The notes under the pieces were generated by a model. It did no database searches. It saw only the letters and a program-made list of their open reading frames with translations, and was not told the origin of the DNA. From Rhizobium vallis (GTDB lineage Bacteria > Pseudomonadota > Alphaproteobacteria > Rhizobiales > Rhizobiaceae): DNA of 64,000 bases. A program made the translations under genes and the position numbers. The DNA lies in NCBI RefSeq assembly GCF_003985155.1, contig NZ_ML133686.1, positions 280,001 through 344,000 of the forward strand, written 5' to 3'. Below, one piece after another: positions 25,564 to 34,824 of this stretch. Position 1 is the stretch's first letter, and each line of letters opens with the position of its first letter.

Positions 25564-28491
25564 TCACCAGCCTTCGTCAAGCACCTTTTCCAGCATGTCG
25601 GCGAAGAAATCCGCACTTTCGATGCTGAGGCAGAGCGGCGGTTTGATCTTCAGCACATTTTGGTGATCGCCGGTCGGCTGCATGATGACGCCGAGTTCGA
25701 GAAGCCGGTCGCAGATCGCAGCCGTCTCTTCCGTCGCCGGCGTGAGCGTCGTTCTGTCGCGGACGAATTCGAGGCCGAGATAAAGCCCCATGCCGTGTAC
25801 GGCGCCGGCGATCGGATGGCGGTCGATCAGCGCCGCAAGCCGCGCTTTCAGATGATCGCCGACCGTCCGGGCATTTTCCTGCAACTTTTCCTCGGCCATG
25901 ATGTCGAGCACCGTCATGCCGGCGATGCAGCTGACCGGGCTGCCGCCGGTGGAGGAAAAGAACGTGCCCTCCTTCTGCAGCGATTGTGCGATCTCGCGCG
26001 TGGTGATGACGGCGCCGAGCGGATGGCCGTTGCCCATGCCCTTGGCGACGGTGATGATATCGGGCACGACCCCTTGCTGCTCAAAGCCCCAGAAATAATG
26101 CCCGAGCCTGCCATAACCGACCTGCACTTCATCGGCGATGCATAGGCCGCCGCGGGCGCGCACCTGTGCGTAAATCTCCCTGAGATAACCTTCCGGCAGC
26201 GGAATGCCGCCGGCATTGCCGTAGACTGATTCGCAGATGAAGCCGGCAAGGCCTTTGCCGCCGGCGTCAATCGCTTCCAGCACCGGCGCAGCAGCGTCGA
26301 GATAGCTCACCGCCGTATCGGGGCCGCGGAACTCGCCGCGATAGGTATTCGGCGACACGACGGCGTGCACCCAATCCGGCCGGGTGCTCAGCGCCCGCGG
26401 ATTGTCGGCGATCGAGGTGGAGACGGCGTCACTCGCCGCCGACCAGCCATGATAGGCCTCGAGCAGGCAGAGCATGTTGCGCGCGCCGCTATGGGCCTGC
26501 GCCAGCCGGATTGCCAGATCGTTCGCCTCCGAGCCGCTGTTGACGAGGAAGACCGCGTCGAGCCCGTCCGGCGCGAGCGCCGCGAGACGTTCGGAAAACT
26601 CGGTGATCACGGCATAGTGAAAACGGGAATTGGTGTTGAGCCGCAGCCATTGCGCGTTGACCGCCGCCGCGAGTCTCGGATGCCCATGGCCGAGAATGGT
26701 CACGTTGTTGACCATGTCGAGATAGGCGCGGCCCTCGACATCGAACAAATGCTCCCTCCAACCACGTTCGATCTGAGGCGGGGCCGCGTAATAGTTCTTC
26801 TGCGGCGCCGCGAGATGCGCCTGTCGCCTGGCGAACAACTCGGCAGTCGCCGGCTGCGGCGCATCTGCATCCCGGCCGAGAAGCGGAGAGGGCGAGGGGC
26901 AGAGCACCAACCAGGCCGCCGCCTCGCGCGGCGTGGCAAAGAGCGGCGGCTCGAGGCCTGCGATGCTGCAAAGCTGCACCCGTAACCCGCCGAGCGAGGA
27001 TGCTTCGCCGAAAACCGCACCGAGCGGATCGCCGGCGGCGACCTCGGCCCCATCCTCGATCGCAGCGTGGAGCCCGTCGAGATGCAAGGTCATGTTTTCG
27101 CCGGCGAGTGTCAGATGCTGATCCTTCCAACCAATGCGGCCGGCAAAGGGGGCGGTAATCGCGCTTCCCGCGGCAAGGCATATGTCGACATGCAGGGCGC
27201 AGGTCGCCTGCGCCTTGGCGGTGCCGAGGCCGGCGCGGGAAAGGCGATATTCACCGTAGCGCGTCGCCGCCGTGCCGTTTTCGCTTGCGGCACGCGCAAG
27301 CAGCCGCCAGTCCATGTCGGCATTCAGCCAGTTGCCGGCGGAAAAATGTGGGCTTCGCACCCCGAGATCGACATAGGCGATCCCGTCTGGATCGATGTCG
27401 GGCAGCAACGGCAGCCATCCCGATGTTTCCGGAGCGGCGACATCGGCGCCCGCCGCCTTGAGGATCGCCGCTTCCATGAGTTCGAAGGGGACGGACATCG
27501 CCGTATCGAAGATCGCCCACTCGTGGTGGAGATTGCCGCGGACGTAGTCATTCTCGGGATCGATCGAAATCTGCTGCTCGCTGCTGGCGACGAGAATGAC
27601 CGCGCGGGCGACGACCAATGGCCAGAGCGCCTTCAATTCCTCGTCCGTCAGCGGATAGATCGCCTGATAGGCGGTGACGGCGGGCAGGATGTGAAAAGGG
27701 TCGCCGTCGGCCTGATGCAGCAGCGAAGCGCATGTGACGGCGAGGTCGCCGACCAGCCAGCCGCGAATGATGTCGCCGAAATCGATCACCCCGTCGGGGA
27801 GCGTGTGGCCATGGGCGTCGCGATGGCCGACGACATTGTCGCCGGTGACGTCGTGATGCACGGCCTGCAGCCGAAGCGACGGCGCTAGGGGCTGGATGCG
27901 GCGAACGGCCATCACCATGGTCTTGGCGATGCGGTCGCGCGCGGCGCTATCGGTGATGGCGGAAAGCAGCTGCACGGCGACCGGTCCGGCGCGCCGAAGA
28001 TCCCATTGCAGGCTGCGGTCGAGACCGGGATGGTTGAAATCGGCAAGCGCCTGCGCCAGCCTTGCGCAAAGCGCGCCGAGCGCTGCGACCGAAGCCGGCG
28101 CCACATATCTCAGTTCCGCCAGCCCTCGGCCTTCGAGATATCGCAGCAATCGGACCTGATAGCCCTGCCCGCGCACGGTTAGGACGACGATCTCCCGCCC
28201 TTCATTGGTGGCGATCACATCCGGGACACGCGGCGCGTCCTGCTTACTTTTCAGGTGATGAATCGCCGCATTCTGCGCTTCGAGTTCCCGGGTCTCGTAG
28301 GCGGCATGGCAGATCTTCAGGACATAGCGGCCGCGATCGGTGTCGACGCGATAGTTTCGATCCTGCTGGCTGCCGAGTTCGGTGAGCGTGCCGGATAGGC
28401 TGTAATGGGCAAGGAGAATCTCTTCCGCGTCCGCGACGGTGACGTCGGGACGCGGCAGCGCCATGCGATCAACAAGCGCCTCGTCGGTCAT
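25564..28491 (-). CDS. Trifunctional-looking protein: APH-type kinase, M23-like domain, class III aminotransferase
   Basis: 975 residues. Residues ~20-340 are an aminoglycoside-phosphotransferase/choline-kinase fold: catalytic Asp214 with Asn219 (HHDVTGDNV) and Mg-binding Asp237 (VIDFGD). Residues ~430-530 resemble an M23 peptidase/lipoyl-like beta fold (ITAPFAGRIGWKDQHLTLAG, AAGDPLGAVFGEAS) but without the HxH metal site. Residues ~555-975 are a class III PLP aminotransferase, with cofactor Lys817 in TVAKGMGNGHPLGAV. Kinase plus this aminotransferase type matches systems in which an amino alcohol is phosphorylated and then split by a PLP phospho-lyase (hydroxylysine or ethanolamine type). 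The substrate is inference. It is 117 bp downstream of purU in the same direction. Confidence 0.85.
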   Translation of the reverse strand: MTDEALVDRMALPRPDVTVADAEEILLAHYSLSGTLTELGSQQDRNYRVDTDRGRYVLKICHAAYETRELEAQNAAIHHLKSKQDAPRVPDVIATNEGREIVVLTVRGQGYQVRLLRYLEGRGLAELRYVAPASVAALGALCARLAQALADFNHPGLDRSLQWDLRRAGPVAVQLLSAITDSAARDRIAKTMVMAVRRIQPLAPSLRLQAVHHDVTGDNVVGHRDAHGHTLPDGVIDFGDIIRGWLVGDLAVTCASLLHQADGDPFHILPAVTAYQAIYPLTDEELKALWPLVVARAVILVASSEQQISIDPENDYVRGNLHHEWAIFDTAMSVPFELMEAAILKAAGADVAAPETSGWLPLLPDIDPDGIAYVDLGVRSPHFSAGNWLNADMDWRLLARAASENGTAATRYGEYRLSRAGLGTAKAQATCALHVDICLAAGSAITAPFAGRIGWKDQHLTLAGENMTLHLDGLHAAIEDGAEVAAGDPLGAVFGEASSLGGLRVQLCSIAGLEPPLFATPREAAAWLVLCPSPSPLLGRDADAPQPATAELFARRQAHLAAPQKNYYAAPPQIERGWREHLFDVEGRAYLDMVNNVTILGHGHPRLAAAVNAQWLRLNTNSRFHYAVITEFSERLAALAPDGLDAVFLVNSGSEANDLAIRLAQAHSGARNMLCLLEAYHGWSAASDAVSTSIADNPRALSTRPDWVHAVVSPNTYRGEFRGPDTAVSYLDAAAPVLEAIDAGGKGLAGFICESVYGNAGGIPLPEGYLREIYAQVRARGGLCIADEVQVGYGRLGHYFWGFEQQGVVPDIITVAKGMGNGHPLGAVITTREIAQSLQKEGTFFSSTGGSPVSCIAGMTVLDIMAEEKLQENARTVGDHLKARLAALIDRHPIAGAVHGMGLYLGLEFVRDRTTLTPATEETAAICDRLLELGVIMQPTGDHQNVLKIKPPLCLSIESADFFADMLEKVLDEGW

Positions 28492-28608
28492 GACACCCCC
28501 CGCAGCATGATTCGATTATCTATTGGACGCGATAATCAAGTACTTGCCGCTGGCAGGCAACGGGAGATTGTCATGCGCCAGCAAAAGAGATGCGAGGTCG
28601 GGCCGCGC

Positions 28609-29493
28609 TCAACCCATGCGTTCGGATGCGTAGCTTCCGGGGCTTGCCGGGAAGACCACGGTGCGGTTGCCGTTGATGAAGGTGCGGTGATGGATATGGG
28701 CGTGGATGGCACGCGCCAGCACCTGGCTTTCGACGTCGCGGCCGATCGAGACATAGTCGTCGGGCGACTGCGCATGGGTGATGCGCGCCGTGTCCTGCTC
28801 GATGATCGGGCCTTCGTCGAGATCGGCGGTGACATAATGCGCCGTCGCCCCGATCAGCTTGACGCCGCGGCCGTAGGCCTGCTTGTAGGGGTTGGCGCCC
28901 TTGAAGCTCGGCAGGAAGGAATGGTGGATGTTGATGATTTTGCCCGACATCTTCTGGCACATCTCGTCCGACAGGATCTGCATGTAGCGGGCGAGCACGA
29001 TCAGTTCGGTACCGGTCTGCTCGGCGACTTCCATGATGCGGGCCTCGGCCTGCACCTTGTTGGCCTTGGTGACCGGGATGTGGTGGAACGGGATGTCGTG
29101 GTTGACCACGACCTTCTGGTAGTCGAAATGGTTGGAGACGACGCCGACGATGTCGATCGGCAATGCGCCGATCTTCCAGCGGTAGAGCAGGTCGTTGAGA
29201 CAATGGCCGAAGCGCGACACCATCAGCAGCACCTTCATGCGCTTTTCGCTGTCGTGGAATTCGTAATCCATTTCGAAGGGGGCGGCGACGGCTGAAAAAT
29301 CAGCACCGATCTCGGCGCCGGAAAGGCCTTCTTCGGAAATGAAGCTGACGCGCATGAAGAACTTGCCGGTATCGAGATCGTCGAACTGCGAACTGTCGAT
29401 GATGTTGCAGCCCTTGTCGGCCAGATAGCTCGAAATCGCCGCCACGATGCCGCGCGTCGATTTGCAGGATACGGTGAGTACGAAGTTCTTCAT
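28609..29493 (-). CDS. purU: Formyltetrahydrofolate deformylase PurU
   Basis: 294 residues. An ACT regulatory domain (residues ~1-85, NFVLTVSCKSTRGIVAAISSYL) precedes the formyl-transferase-fold domain. The catalytic residues are in NIHHSFLPSFKGANPY (His) and DLDEGPIIEQD (Asp). It releases formate and tetrahydrofolate from 10-formyl-THF. As the last gene of the amidotransferase-glnT run it would dispose of one-carbon units set free by the sox-like dehydrogenase in the opposite arm. Confidence 0.93.
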   Translation of the reverse strand: MKNFVLTVSCKSTRGIVAAISSYLADKGCNIIDSSQFDDLDTGKFFMRVSFISEEGLSGAEIGADFSAVAAPFEMDYEFHDSEKRMKVLLMVSRFGHCLNDLLYRWKIGALPIDIVGVVSNHFDYQKVVVNHDIPFHHIPVTKANKVQAEARIMEVAEQTGTELIVLARYMQILSDEMCQKMSGKIINIHHSFLPSFKGANPYKQAYGRGVKLIGATAHYVTADLDEGPIIEQDTARITHAQSPDDYVSIGRDVESQVLARAIHAHIHHRTFINGNRTVVFPASPGSYASERMG

Positions 29494-29591
29494 GCTGTCT
29501 CTTCCTTGGCCCTTTTAGGTGCAGAGAATCCGATCACGCCGGGAGCTGTCCAACCCGGCATGTCGGTTGTCGAAGACATCGGTCCGGGCGC

Positions 29592-30899
29592 TCAGATATC
29601 CAGCGTGCTGTCGCGTTCCCACTGGGTGAAATGCGAGCAATAGGCATTCCATTCCCGATGCTTGAGCTTGAGATAGGCGGCGGAAAACTCGGCTCCGATC
29701 GCCGCCTTCAAGCCCTCGTCGGCATCATAGGCGCGCAGCGCGTCAAGCAGGTTGAGTGGCAGGCGCGGCGCGTCCTTCACCAGGTGGCCCTCGGCGTACA
29801 TGTCGATATCGTAATGGCGGCCGGGATCCGCCTGGCTGCGGATGCCGTCGAGGCCGGCCGCGATGATGATCGCCTGTAGCAGGTAGGGGTTGACCGCACC
29901 GTCCGGTAGGCGCAGCTCGAAGCGTCCCGGCCCCGGCACGCGCACCATGTGGGTGCGGTTGTTGCCCGTCCACGTCACGGTGTTTGGTGACCAGGTGGCG
30001 CCCGATGTGGTGCGCGGCGCATTGATGCGCTTGTAGGAATTGACCGTCGGGTTGGTGATCGCGGCCAGCGCCGAGGCGTGCTTCATGATGCCGCCGAGGA
30101 AGGTTTTACCCTGAGCGGAGAGCCCGAAGGCCATTTCCTTGTCTGCGAAGGCGTTGACCTTGCCATCGATGTCCCAGACCGAAATATGGGCATGGCACCC
30201 GTTTCCGGTCAGGCCTTTGAACGGCTTCGGCATGAAGGTGGCGCGAAGGCCGTGCTTTTCGGCGACCGACTTGACCATGAACTTGAAGAAGGAGTGCTTG
30301 TCCGCCGTCTTCAGAACATCGTCATATTCCCAGTTCATCTCGAACTGGCCGTTCGCGTCCTCGTGGTCGTTCTGATAGGGCTTCCAGCCGAGTTCGAGCA
30401 TGTAGTCGCAGATCTCGGCGATCACGTCATACCGACGCATCACCGCCTGCTGATCGTAGCAAGGCTTCTCGGCGGTATCGAACTGGTCTGAAATCACCGA
30501 ACCATCAGCGGAGATCAGAAAGAATTCGGGCTCGACGCCGGTTTTCACCCGGAGCCCTTCTTTCGCAGCTTCGGCGACCAGTCGTTTCAGCACCACACGC
30601 GGTGCCTGTTCGACAGGTTGGTCGTCCATGACGCAGTCGGCCGCGACCCACGCGACGTCTTTCTTCCAGGGTAGCTGGATGACGGAGGAAGCATCGGGAA
30701 CCGCAAACAGGTCCGGGTGGGCAGGCGTCAGATCGAGCCAGGTTGCAAAGCCCGCAAAGCCCGCGCCATCTTTCTGCATGTCGGCGATGGCTTCGGCGGG
30801 AACCAGCTTGGCGCGTTGGCCGCCGAACAGGTCGGTATAGCTGATCATGAAATATTTGATGCCTTTGTCTCTGGCAAAAGCAGCAAGGTCCAGTGTCAT
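29592..30899 (-). CDS. glnT: Type III glutamine synthetase family; probable gamma-glutamylmethylamide synthetase
   Basis: 435 residues of the GlnA fold. Seen: an N-terminal beta-grasp part (YFMISYTDLFGGQRAKLVPAE), metal-binding GVEPEFFLIS and GQFEMNWEY, NGCHAHISVWD, and RRIP-like NNRTHMVRVPGPGRFELRLP with the adenylate/Glu-binding arginines. Annotated rhizobial relatives are GlnT. Here it sits between the FMN glutamate-synthase-like gene and purU, opposite soxBDAG-like genes, the layout of gmaS in N-methylglutamate clusters. In that role it joins methylamine to glutamate with ATP. Sequence alone does not separate ammonia from methylamine as substrate. Confidence 0.85.
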   Translation of the reverse strand: MTLDLAAFARDKGIKYFMISYTDLFGGQRAKLVPAEAIADMQKDGAGFAGFATWLDLTPAHPDLFAVPDASSVIQLPWKKDVAWVAADCVMDDQPVEQAPRVVLKRLVAEAAKEGLRVKTGVEPEFFLISADGSVISDQFDTAEKPCYDQQAVMRRYDVIAEICDYMLELGWKPYQNDHEDANGQFEMNWEYDDVLKTADKHSFFKFMVKSVAEKHGLRATFMPKPFKGLTGNGCHAHISVWDIDGKVNAFADKEMAFGLSAQGKTFLGGIMKHASALAAITNPTVNSYKRINAPRTTSGATWSPNTVTWTGNNRTHMVRVPGPGRFELRLPDGAVNPYLLQAIIIAAGLDGIRSQADPGRHYDIDMYAEGHLVKDAPRLPLNLLDALRAYDADEGLKAAIGAEFSAAYLKLKHREWNAYCSHFTQWERDSTLDI

Positions 30900-30979
30900 T
30901 CTCGTTCCCCTTTGGATTTCTTGGAGACACTTTGGTTATGGATATGAAACGGCCGGGACGCTTGCCCGGCCGGTAGAAA

Positions 30980-32308
30980 TCAGAAGCCTCCCTTGCCGGG
31001 AATCCAGTTGGTGCCGGCAAGCGGCACCTGCGCCATGGCCGATGCCTCGATCGTCAGTGCGACGAGGTCTTCCGGCTCGAGGTTGTGCAGGTGGTTCTTG
31101 CCGCAGGCACGCGCGATGGTCTGGGCCTCCAGCGTCATGACCTTGAGGTAGTTGGCGAGGCGGCGGCCGGCCGCAACCGGGTCGAGGCGTTTTGCAAGCT
31201 CCGGATCCTGGGTGGTGATGCCGGCCGGATCCTTGCCTTCATGCCAATCGTCATAGGCGCCGGCAGTGGTGCCGAGCTTCTGATATTCCTCTTCCCAGTG
31301 CGGATCGTTATCGCCGATGGCGACGAGCGCCGCCGTGCCGATCGCCACCGCATCGGCGCCGAGCGCCAGCGCCTTGGCAACGTCGGCACCGGAGCGGATG
31401 CCGCCGGAAACAATGAGCTGCACCTTTCGATGCATGCCGAGGTCCTGCAGCGCCTGGACAGCCGGACGAATGCAGGCGAGTGTTGGCATGCCGACATTCT
31501 CGATGAAGACGTCCTGCGTTGCCGCCGTGCCGCCCTGCATGCCGTCGAGCACGACGACGTCAGCACCTGCTTTCACGGCAAGAGCGGTGTCGTAATACGG
31601 ACGCGCGCCGCCGACCTTGACGTAGATCGGCTTTTCCCAGTCGGTGATCTCGCGCAGTTCCATGATCTTGATTTCCAGATCATCGGGGCCGGTCCAATCA
31701 GGATGGCGGCAGGCAGAGCGCTGGTCGATACCCTTTGGCAGGTTGCGCATATTGGCGACGCGGTCGGAGATCTTCTGGCCGAGCAGCATGCCACCGCCGC
31801 CGGGTTTGGCGCCCTGGCCGACGACGACTTCGATCGCGTCGGCGCGGCGCAGGTCCTTCGGATTCATGCCGTAGCGGGAGGGCAGATATTGGTAGACCAG
31901 CGTTTGCGAATGGCCGCGTTCCTCATCCGTCATGCCGCCGTCGCCTGTCGTGGTCGATGTGCCAGCGATCGTGGCGCCGCGACCGAGCGCTTCCTTGGCA
32001 TTGCCGGAAAGCGCGCCAAAGCTCATGCCGGCAATGGTGATCGGCGTCTTCAGCGTGATGGGTTTCTTGGCAAAACGTGAGCCGAGCACCACTGTCGTGT
32101 CGCACTTCTCGCGGTAGCCTTCGAGCGGATAACGCGAGATCGAGGCGCCGAGAAACAGCAGATCGTCGAAATGCGGAACCTTGCGCTTGGTGCCGGCGCC
32201 GCGGATGTCATAGATACCGGTCGCGGCCGCGCGGCGGATTTCGGCGAGCGTATAGTCATCGAAGGTCGCGGACTTGCGTGGCGGGGTATAAGGGTTGTGA
32301 TAGCTCAT
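30980..32308 (-). CDS. FMN-binding glutamate synthase-like protein (N-methylglutamate synthase large subunit type)
   Basis: 442 residues corresponding to the central FMN barrel of glutamate synthase: TLKTPITIAGMSFGALSGNA, GEGG-like STTTGDGGMTDEERG, GQGAKPGGGGMLLGQKI, VVLDGMQGGTAATQDVF and LIVSGGIRSGADVAKALALG (phosphate-binding site). The amidotransferase and GXGXG parts are separate genes immediately upstream, so the three encode a split glutamate synthase. In methylamine users the same split enzyme (MgsC) transfers methylamine onto 2-oxoglutarate from gamma-glutamylmethylamide. In rhizobia it is also called GlxD. 14 bp separate it from the GXGXG gene. Confidence 0.88.
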   Translation of the reverse strand: MSYHNPYTPPRKSATFDDYTLAEIRRAAATGIYDIRGAGTKRKVPHFDDLLFLGASISRYPLEGYREKCDTTVVLGSRFAKKPITLKTPITIAGMSFGALSGNAKEALGRGATIAGTSTTTGDGGMTDEERGHSQTLVYQYLPSRYGMNPKDLRRADAIEVVVGQGAKPGGGGMLLGQKISDRVANMRNLPKGIDQRSACRHPDWTGPDDLEIKIMELREITDWEKPIYVKVGGARPYYDTALAVKAGADVVVLDGMQGGTAATQDVFIENVGMPTLACIRPAVQALQDLGMHRKVQLIVSGGIRSGADVAKALALGADAVAIGTAALVAIGDNDPHWEEEYQKLGTTAGAYDDWHEGKDPAGITTQDPELAKRLDPVAAGRRLANYLKVMTLEAQTIARACGKNHLHNLEPEDLVALTIEASAMAQVPLAGTNWIPGKGGF

Positions 32309-32322
32309 AGGGTTCCCTCGCC

Positions 32323-33009
32323 TCAGTACGCGTCGGCGTTGTCGATGTTGAAATTGTAGAGCTTGCGGGCGGAGCCATAGCGCTTGAACTCTTCGGGCCT
32401 GACGCCCGTGACCCCAGCGCGCTCGAGCAGTTCGGCTAGCTTGTCCAGATGTTCCGGCCGCATCTCTTTCTCGATGCAGTCGGAGCCAAGGCTCTTCACC
32501 TCGCCGCGGACGAACAGCTTGGCCTCGTAGAGCGAATCTCCCAGCGCATCGCCGGCGTCGCCTAGCACGACGAGATGGCCGGACTGGCCCATGAAGGCCG
32601 ACATGTGGCCGATGCTGCCATGAACGACGATGTCGATCCCCTTCATCGAAATGCCGCAGCGCGACGCCGCATTGCCCTTGATGACGAGCAGGCCGCCTCG
32701 GCCGGTGGCGCCGGCATACTGGCTGGCGTCGCCCTCGATGACGACGGTGCCGGACATCATGTTTTCGGCAACGCCCGGACCGGCCGAACCATGAACCGTC
32801 ACCCTGCCGCCGTCATTCATGCCGGCGCAGTAATAGCCAACCGATCCTCTGACGGCGACCGTAACGGGGCTGTCGATGCCAACGGCAACGGCATGGCTGC
32901 CGCGCGGGTTGATGACTTCGAATTCAGTGTCGTTGGCACCTTTGGAAAGGGCGTGCAGCGCGCTGTTCAGTTCGCGAAGAGGCGTGCTGGAAAGATCGAA
33001 TGTGGGCAT
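32323..33009 (-). CDS. GXGXG-motif protein (glutamate synthase C-terminal domain type, MgsB/GlxC-like)
   Basis: 228 residues, a right-handed beta-helix typical of the glutamate synthase alpha C-terminal domain. Repeated Gly patterns are visible (VGYYCAGMNDGGRVTVHGSAG, GASQYAGATGRGGLLVIKGN-like, HGSIGHMSAFMGQSGHLVVLGDAGDALG). On its own it is non-catalytic and links the amidotransferase with the FMN subunit. It lies between those two genes with short gaps on each side, so it is the middle subunit of the split enzyme. Confidence 0.87.
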   Translation of the reverse strand: MPTFDLSSTPLRELNSALHALSKGANDTEFEVINPRGSHAVAVGIDSPVTVAVRGSVGYYCAGMNDGGRVTVHGSAGPGVAENMMSGTVVIEGDASQYAGATGRGGLLVIKGNAASRCGISMKGIDIVVHGSIGHMSAFMGQSGHLVVLGDAGDALGDSLYEAKLFVRGEVKSLGSDCIEKEMRPEHLDKLAELLERAGVTGVRPEEFKRYGSARKLYNFNIDNADAY

Positions 33010-33066
33010 TTATTCCTCGTTGGTCCGAGAGGCGGTCTGAGCTGGCTTCTGCTTTTCAGGCGTCCC

Positions 33067-33972
33067 TCAGGCGGCTTTGTCGTGATCCCAGAAGTAGACG
33101 GTTGCCGGCTCCGGCTCCCAGACGCGAGCATTCTCGATGCCCGGAAGGTTGACCAGCGCACGGTATTCCGAACCGAAGGCGACATACTGGTCCGTCTCGG
33201 CCATGACGGCGGGCTTGCAAGCGATAGGGTCGCGCACCACGCCGAAGCCGGACTTGGTACCGACAACGAAGGTGAAGAAACCGTCGAGATCGTCGAGGGC
33301 GCCCGTCAGCGCCTGGCCGAGATCCTTGCCTTTGGCCATTTCGGCCGTGAGATAGGCGGCGGCGACTTCGGAATCGTTCTGTGTCTCGAAGGTCATGCCT
33401 TCGCGGACCAGCTCGCGGCGCAGGTTGTTGTGGTTGGACAGCGAGCCATTGTGCACGAGGCACTGGTCGGCGCCGGTCGAGAATGGATGGGCCCCGAGCG
33501 TGGTGACCGCGGATTCGGTTGCCATGCGGGTATGGCCGATGCCATGGGTTCCCTTCATCGAGCGGACGCCGAACCGGGCAACGACGTCTTTCGGAAGACC
33601 GATCTCCTTGTAGATTTCGACGCTTTCACCCGATCCCATGATACGGACTGCCGGGCGGATTTCTTCGAGCGCCTTGCGCACATTATCAAGCTTGGAGGCT
33701 TCCAACTCGACGACCGCGTGCGTGCTCTTGACCCACACGTGGGCTCTGATGCCGCCCTTCTCGAGGTCAGCCGCGAGGCCTTCGAAATCCACGCCTGGAT
33801 TGCCGGACTGGATGGTGATTTTTGCCTTGCCCTCGGCAGACCCCCCATAGATGGCGATGCCGGCCGAGTCCGGTCCGCGATCCGTCATGGTTATCAGCAT
33901 ATCCGAGAGCAGGTTTCCCAGCTGGGACTCAAGGCTCTTGTCCTTGAGGAACAGTCCAACAATGCCGCACAT
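33067..33972 (-). CDS. Class II glutamine amidotransferase subunit (MgsA/GlxB-like)
   Basis: 301 residues. The N-terminal nucleophile is Cys2 (MCGIVGLF), exposed after Met removal. Other class II amidotransferase marks are GPDSAGIAIYG, GIGHTRMATESAV and HNGSLSNHNNLRREL. A strong AAAGGAG site precedes the start. In glutamate synthase this subunit removes the amide of glutamine; in the N-methylglutamate system it releases methylamine from gamma-glutamylmethylamide. It is first in the five-gene minus-strand run that ends at purU. Confidence 0.9.
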   Translation of the reverse strand: MCGIVGLFLKDKSLESQLGNLLSDMLITMTDRGPDSAGIAIYGGSAEGKAKITIQSGNPGVDFEGLAADLEKGGIRAHVWVKSTHAVVELEASKLDNVRKALEEIRPAVRIMGSGESVEIYKEIGLPKDVVARFGVRSMKGTHGIGHTRMATESAVTTLGAHPFSTGADQCLVHNGSLSNHNNLRRELVREGMTFETQNDSEVAAAYLTAEMAKGKDLGQALTGALDDLDGFFTFVVGTKSGFGVVRDPIACKPAVMAETDQYVAFGSEYRALVNLPGIENARVWEPEPATVYFWDHDKAA

Positions 33973-34059
33973 AGCCGCGCTCCTTTCGTGTTGAGAAAGG
34001 ACTAGCAGGTCTGTTTATCGACATCAACTGGGAGGAATAAACTTTTCTTCTAAGGCAAG

Positions 34060-34743
34060 TCAGCCCTTGGAGCTCTGCTGGGGATAACTGATGATCGAGA
34101 GGTACTTGCTCGGCAGCTTCATAAGCTGCTCCGGCCCATGTGGCGCATCGGCATCGAAGAACAGGCTGTCGCCCGGCTGCATCTGGAAAAGCTGGTCGCC
34201 GTGGCGGTAAATGACCTCGCCCTCGAGCATATAGAGAAACTCCATTCCCTCGTGCTGGAAGGTCGGGAAGATGTCGGAATCGGCGGTCAGCGTGATGAGA
34301 TAGGGCTCGACGATGACACCGCTGGTATTGTTGTCGATATGGCCGAGCAGATTATATTGATGGCCGGCGCGCGTGCCGCGCCGTTCGAGCTCGACCCCCT
34401 GCCCCGCCTTGACGAAGACGGCATTGCGCGCCTCCTCAAAGCGGCGGAAGAAGGCTGTCAGCGGCACGCCGAGCGCCCGCGACAGCGATTGCAGCGTCGT
34501 CAGCGACGGCGAAATATTGCCGTTCTCGATCTTCGACAGCATGCCGAGCGAAATGCCGGTCGCGGCCGCCAGATCGGTCACCGTGATCCCGAGCTTCTTG
34601 CGGTAGGCGCGCACCTCATGGCCGATCGCCATTTCGAGGTTGTTTTCCTTCGGCTCCCGGACGGCGTGCGGGTCCTGGGAAAAAGGTGCGCGTCCACCGG
34701 GCGCGTGTTCCTGCTTCTCTGCTGCTTCACCCTTGGTTTTCAT
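34060..34743 (-). CDS. XRE-cupin transcriptional regulator
   Basis: 227 residues from the ATG at 34743 (CAGGGGAAAATTG upstream). An XRE helix-turn-helix lies at ~40-95 (VRAYRKKLGITVTDLAAATG, then LGMLSKIENGNISPSLTTLQ), and a cupin barrel at ~135-215 (EFLYMLEGEVIYRHGDQLFQMQPGDSLFFDADAPHGP). This build (SutR/PuuR-like) senses small ligands and represses catabolic genes. It is the gene upstream of the amidotransferase operon in the same direction, 87 bp away, and a likely regulator of it. Confidence 0.87.
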   Translation of the reverse strand: MKTKGEAAEKQEHAPGGRAPFSQDPHAVREPKENNLEMAIGHEVRAYRKKLGITVTDLAAATGISLGMLSKIENGNISPSLTTLQSLSRALGVPLTAFFRRFEEARNAVFVKAGQGVELERRGTRAGHQYNLLGHIDNNTSGVIVEPYLITLTADSDIFPTFQHEGMEFLYMLEGEVIYRHGDQLFQMQPGDSLFFDADAPHGPEQLMKLPSKYLSIISYPQQSSKG

Positions 34744-34824
34744 CAATTTTCCCCTGACGCCCCATCGTATGTTCACGGGGCGATGCTATCGTCATAGTGA
34801 AATTTCCTCAACCGTGAAGAAAAC

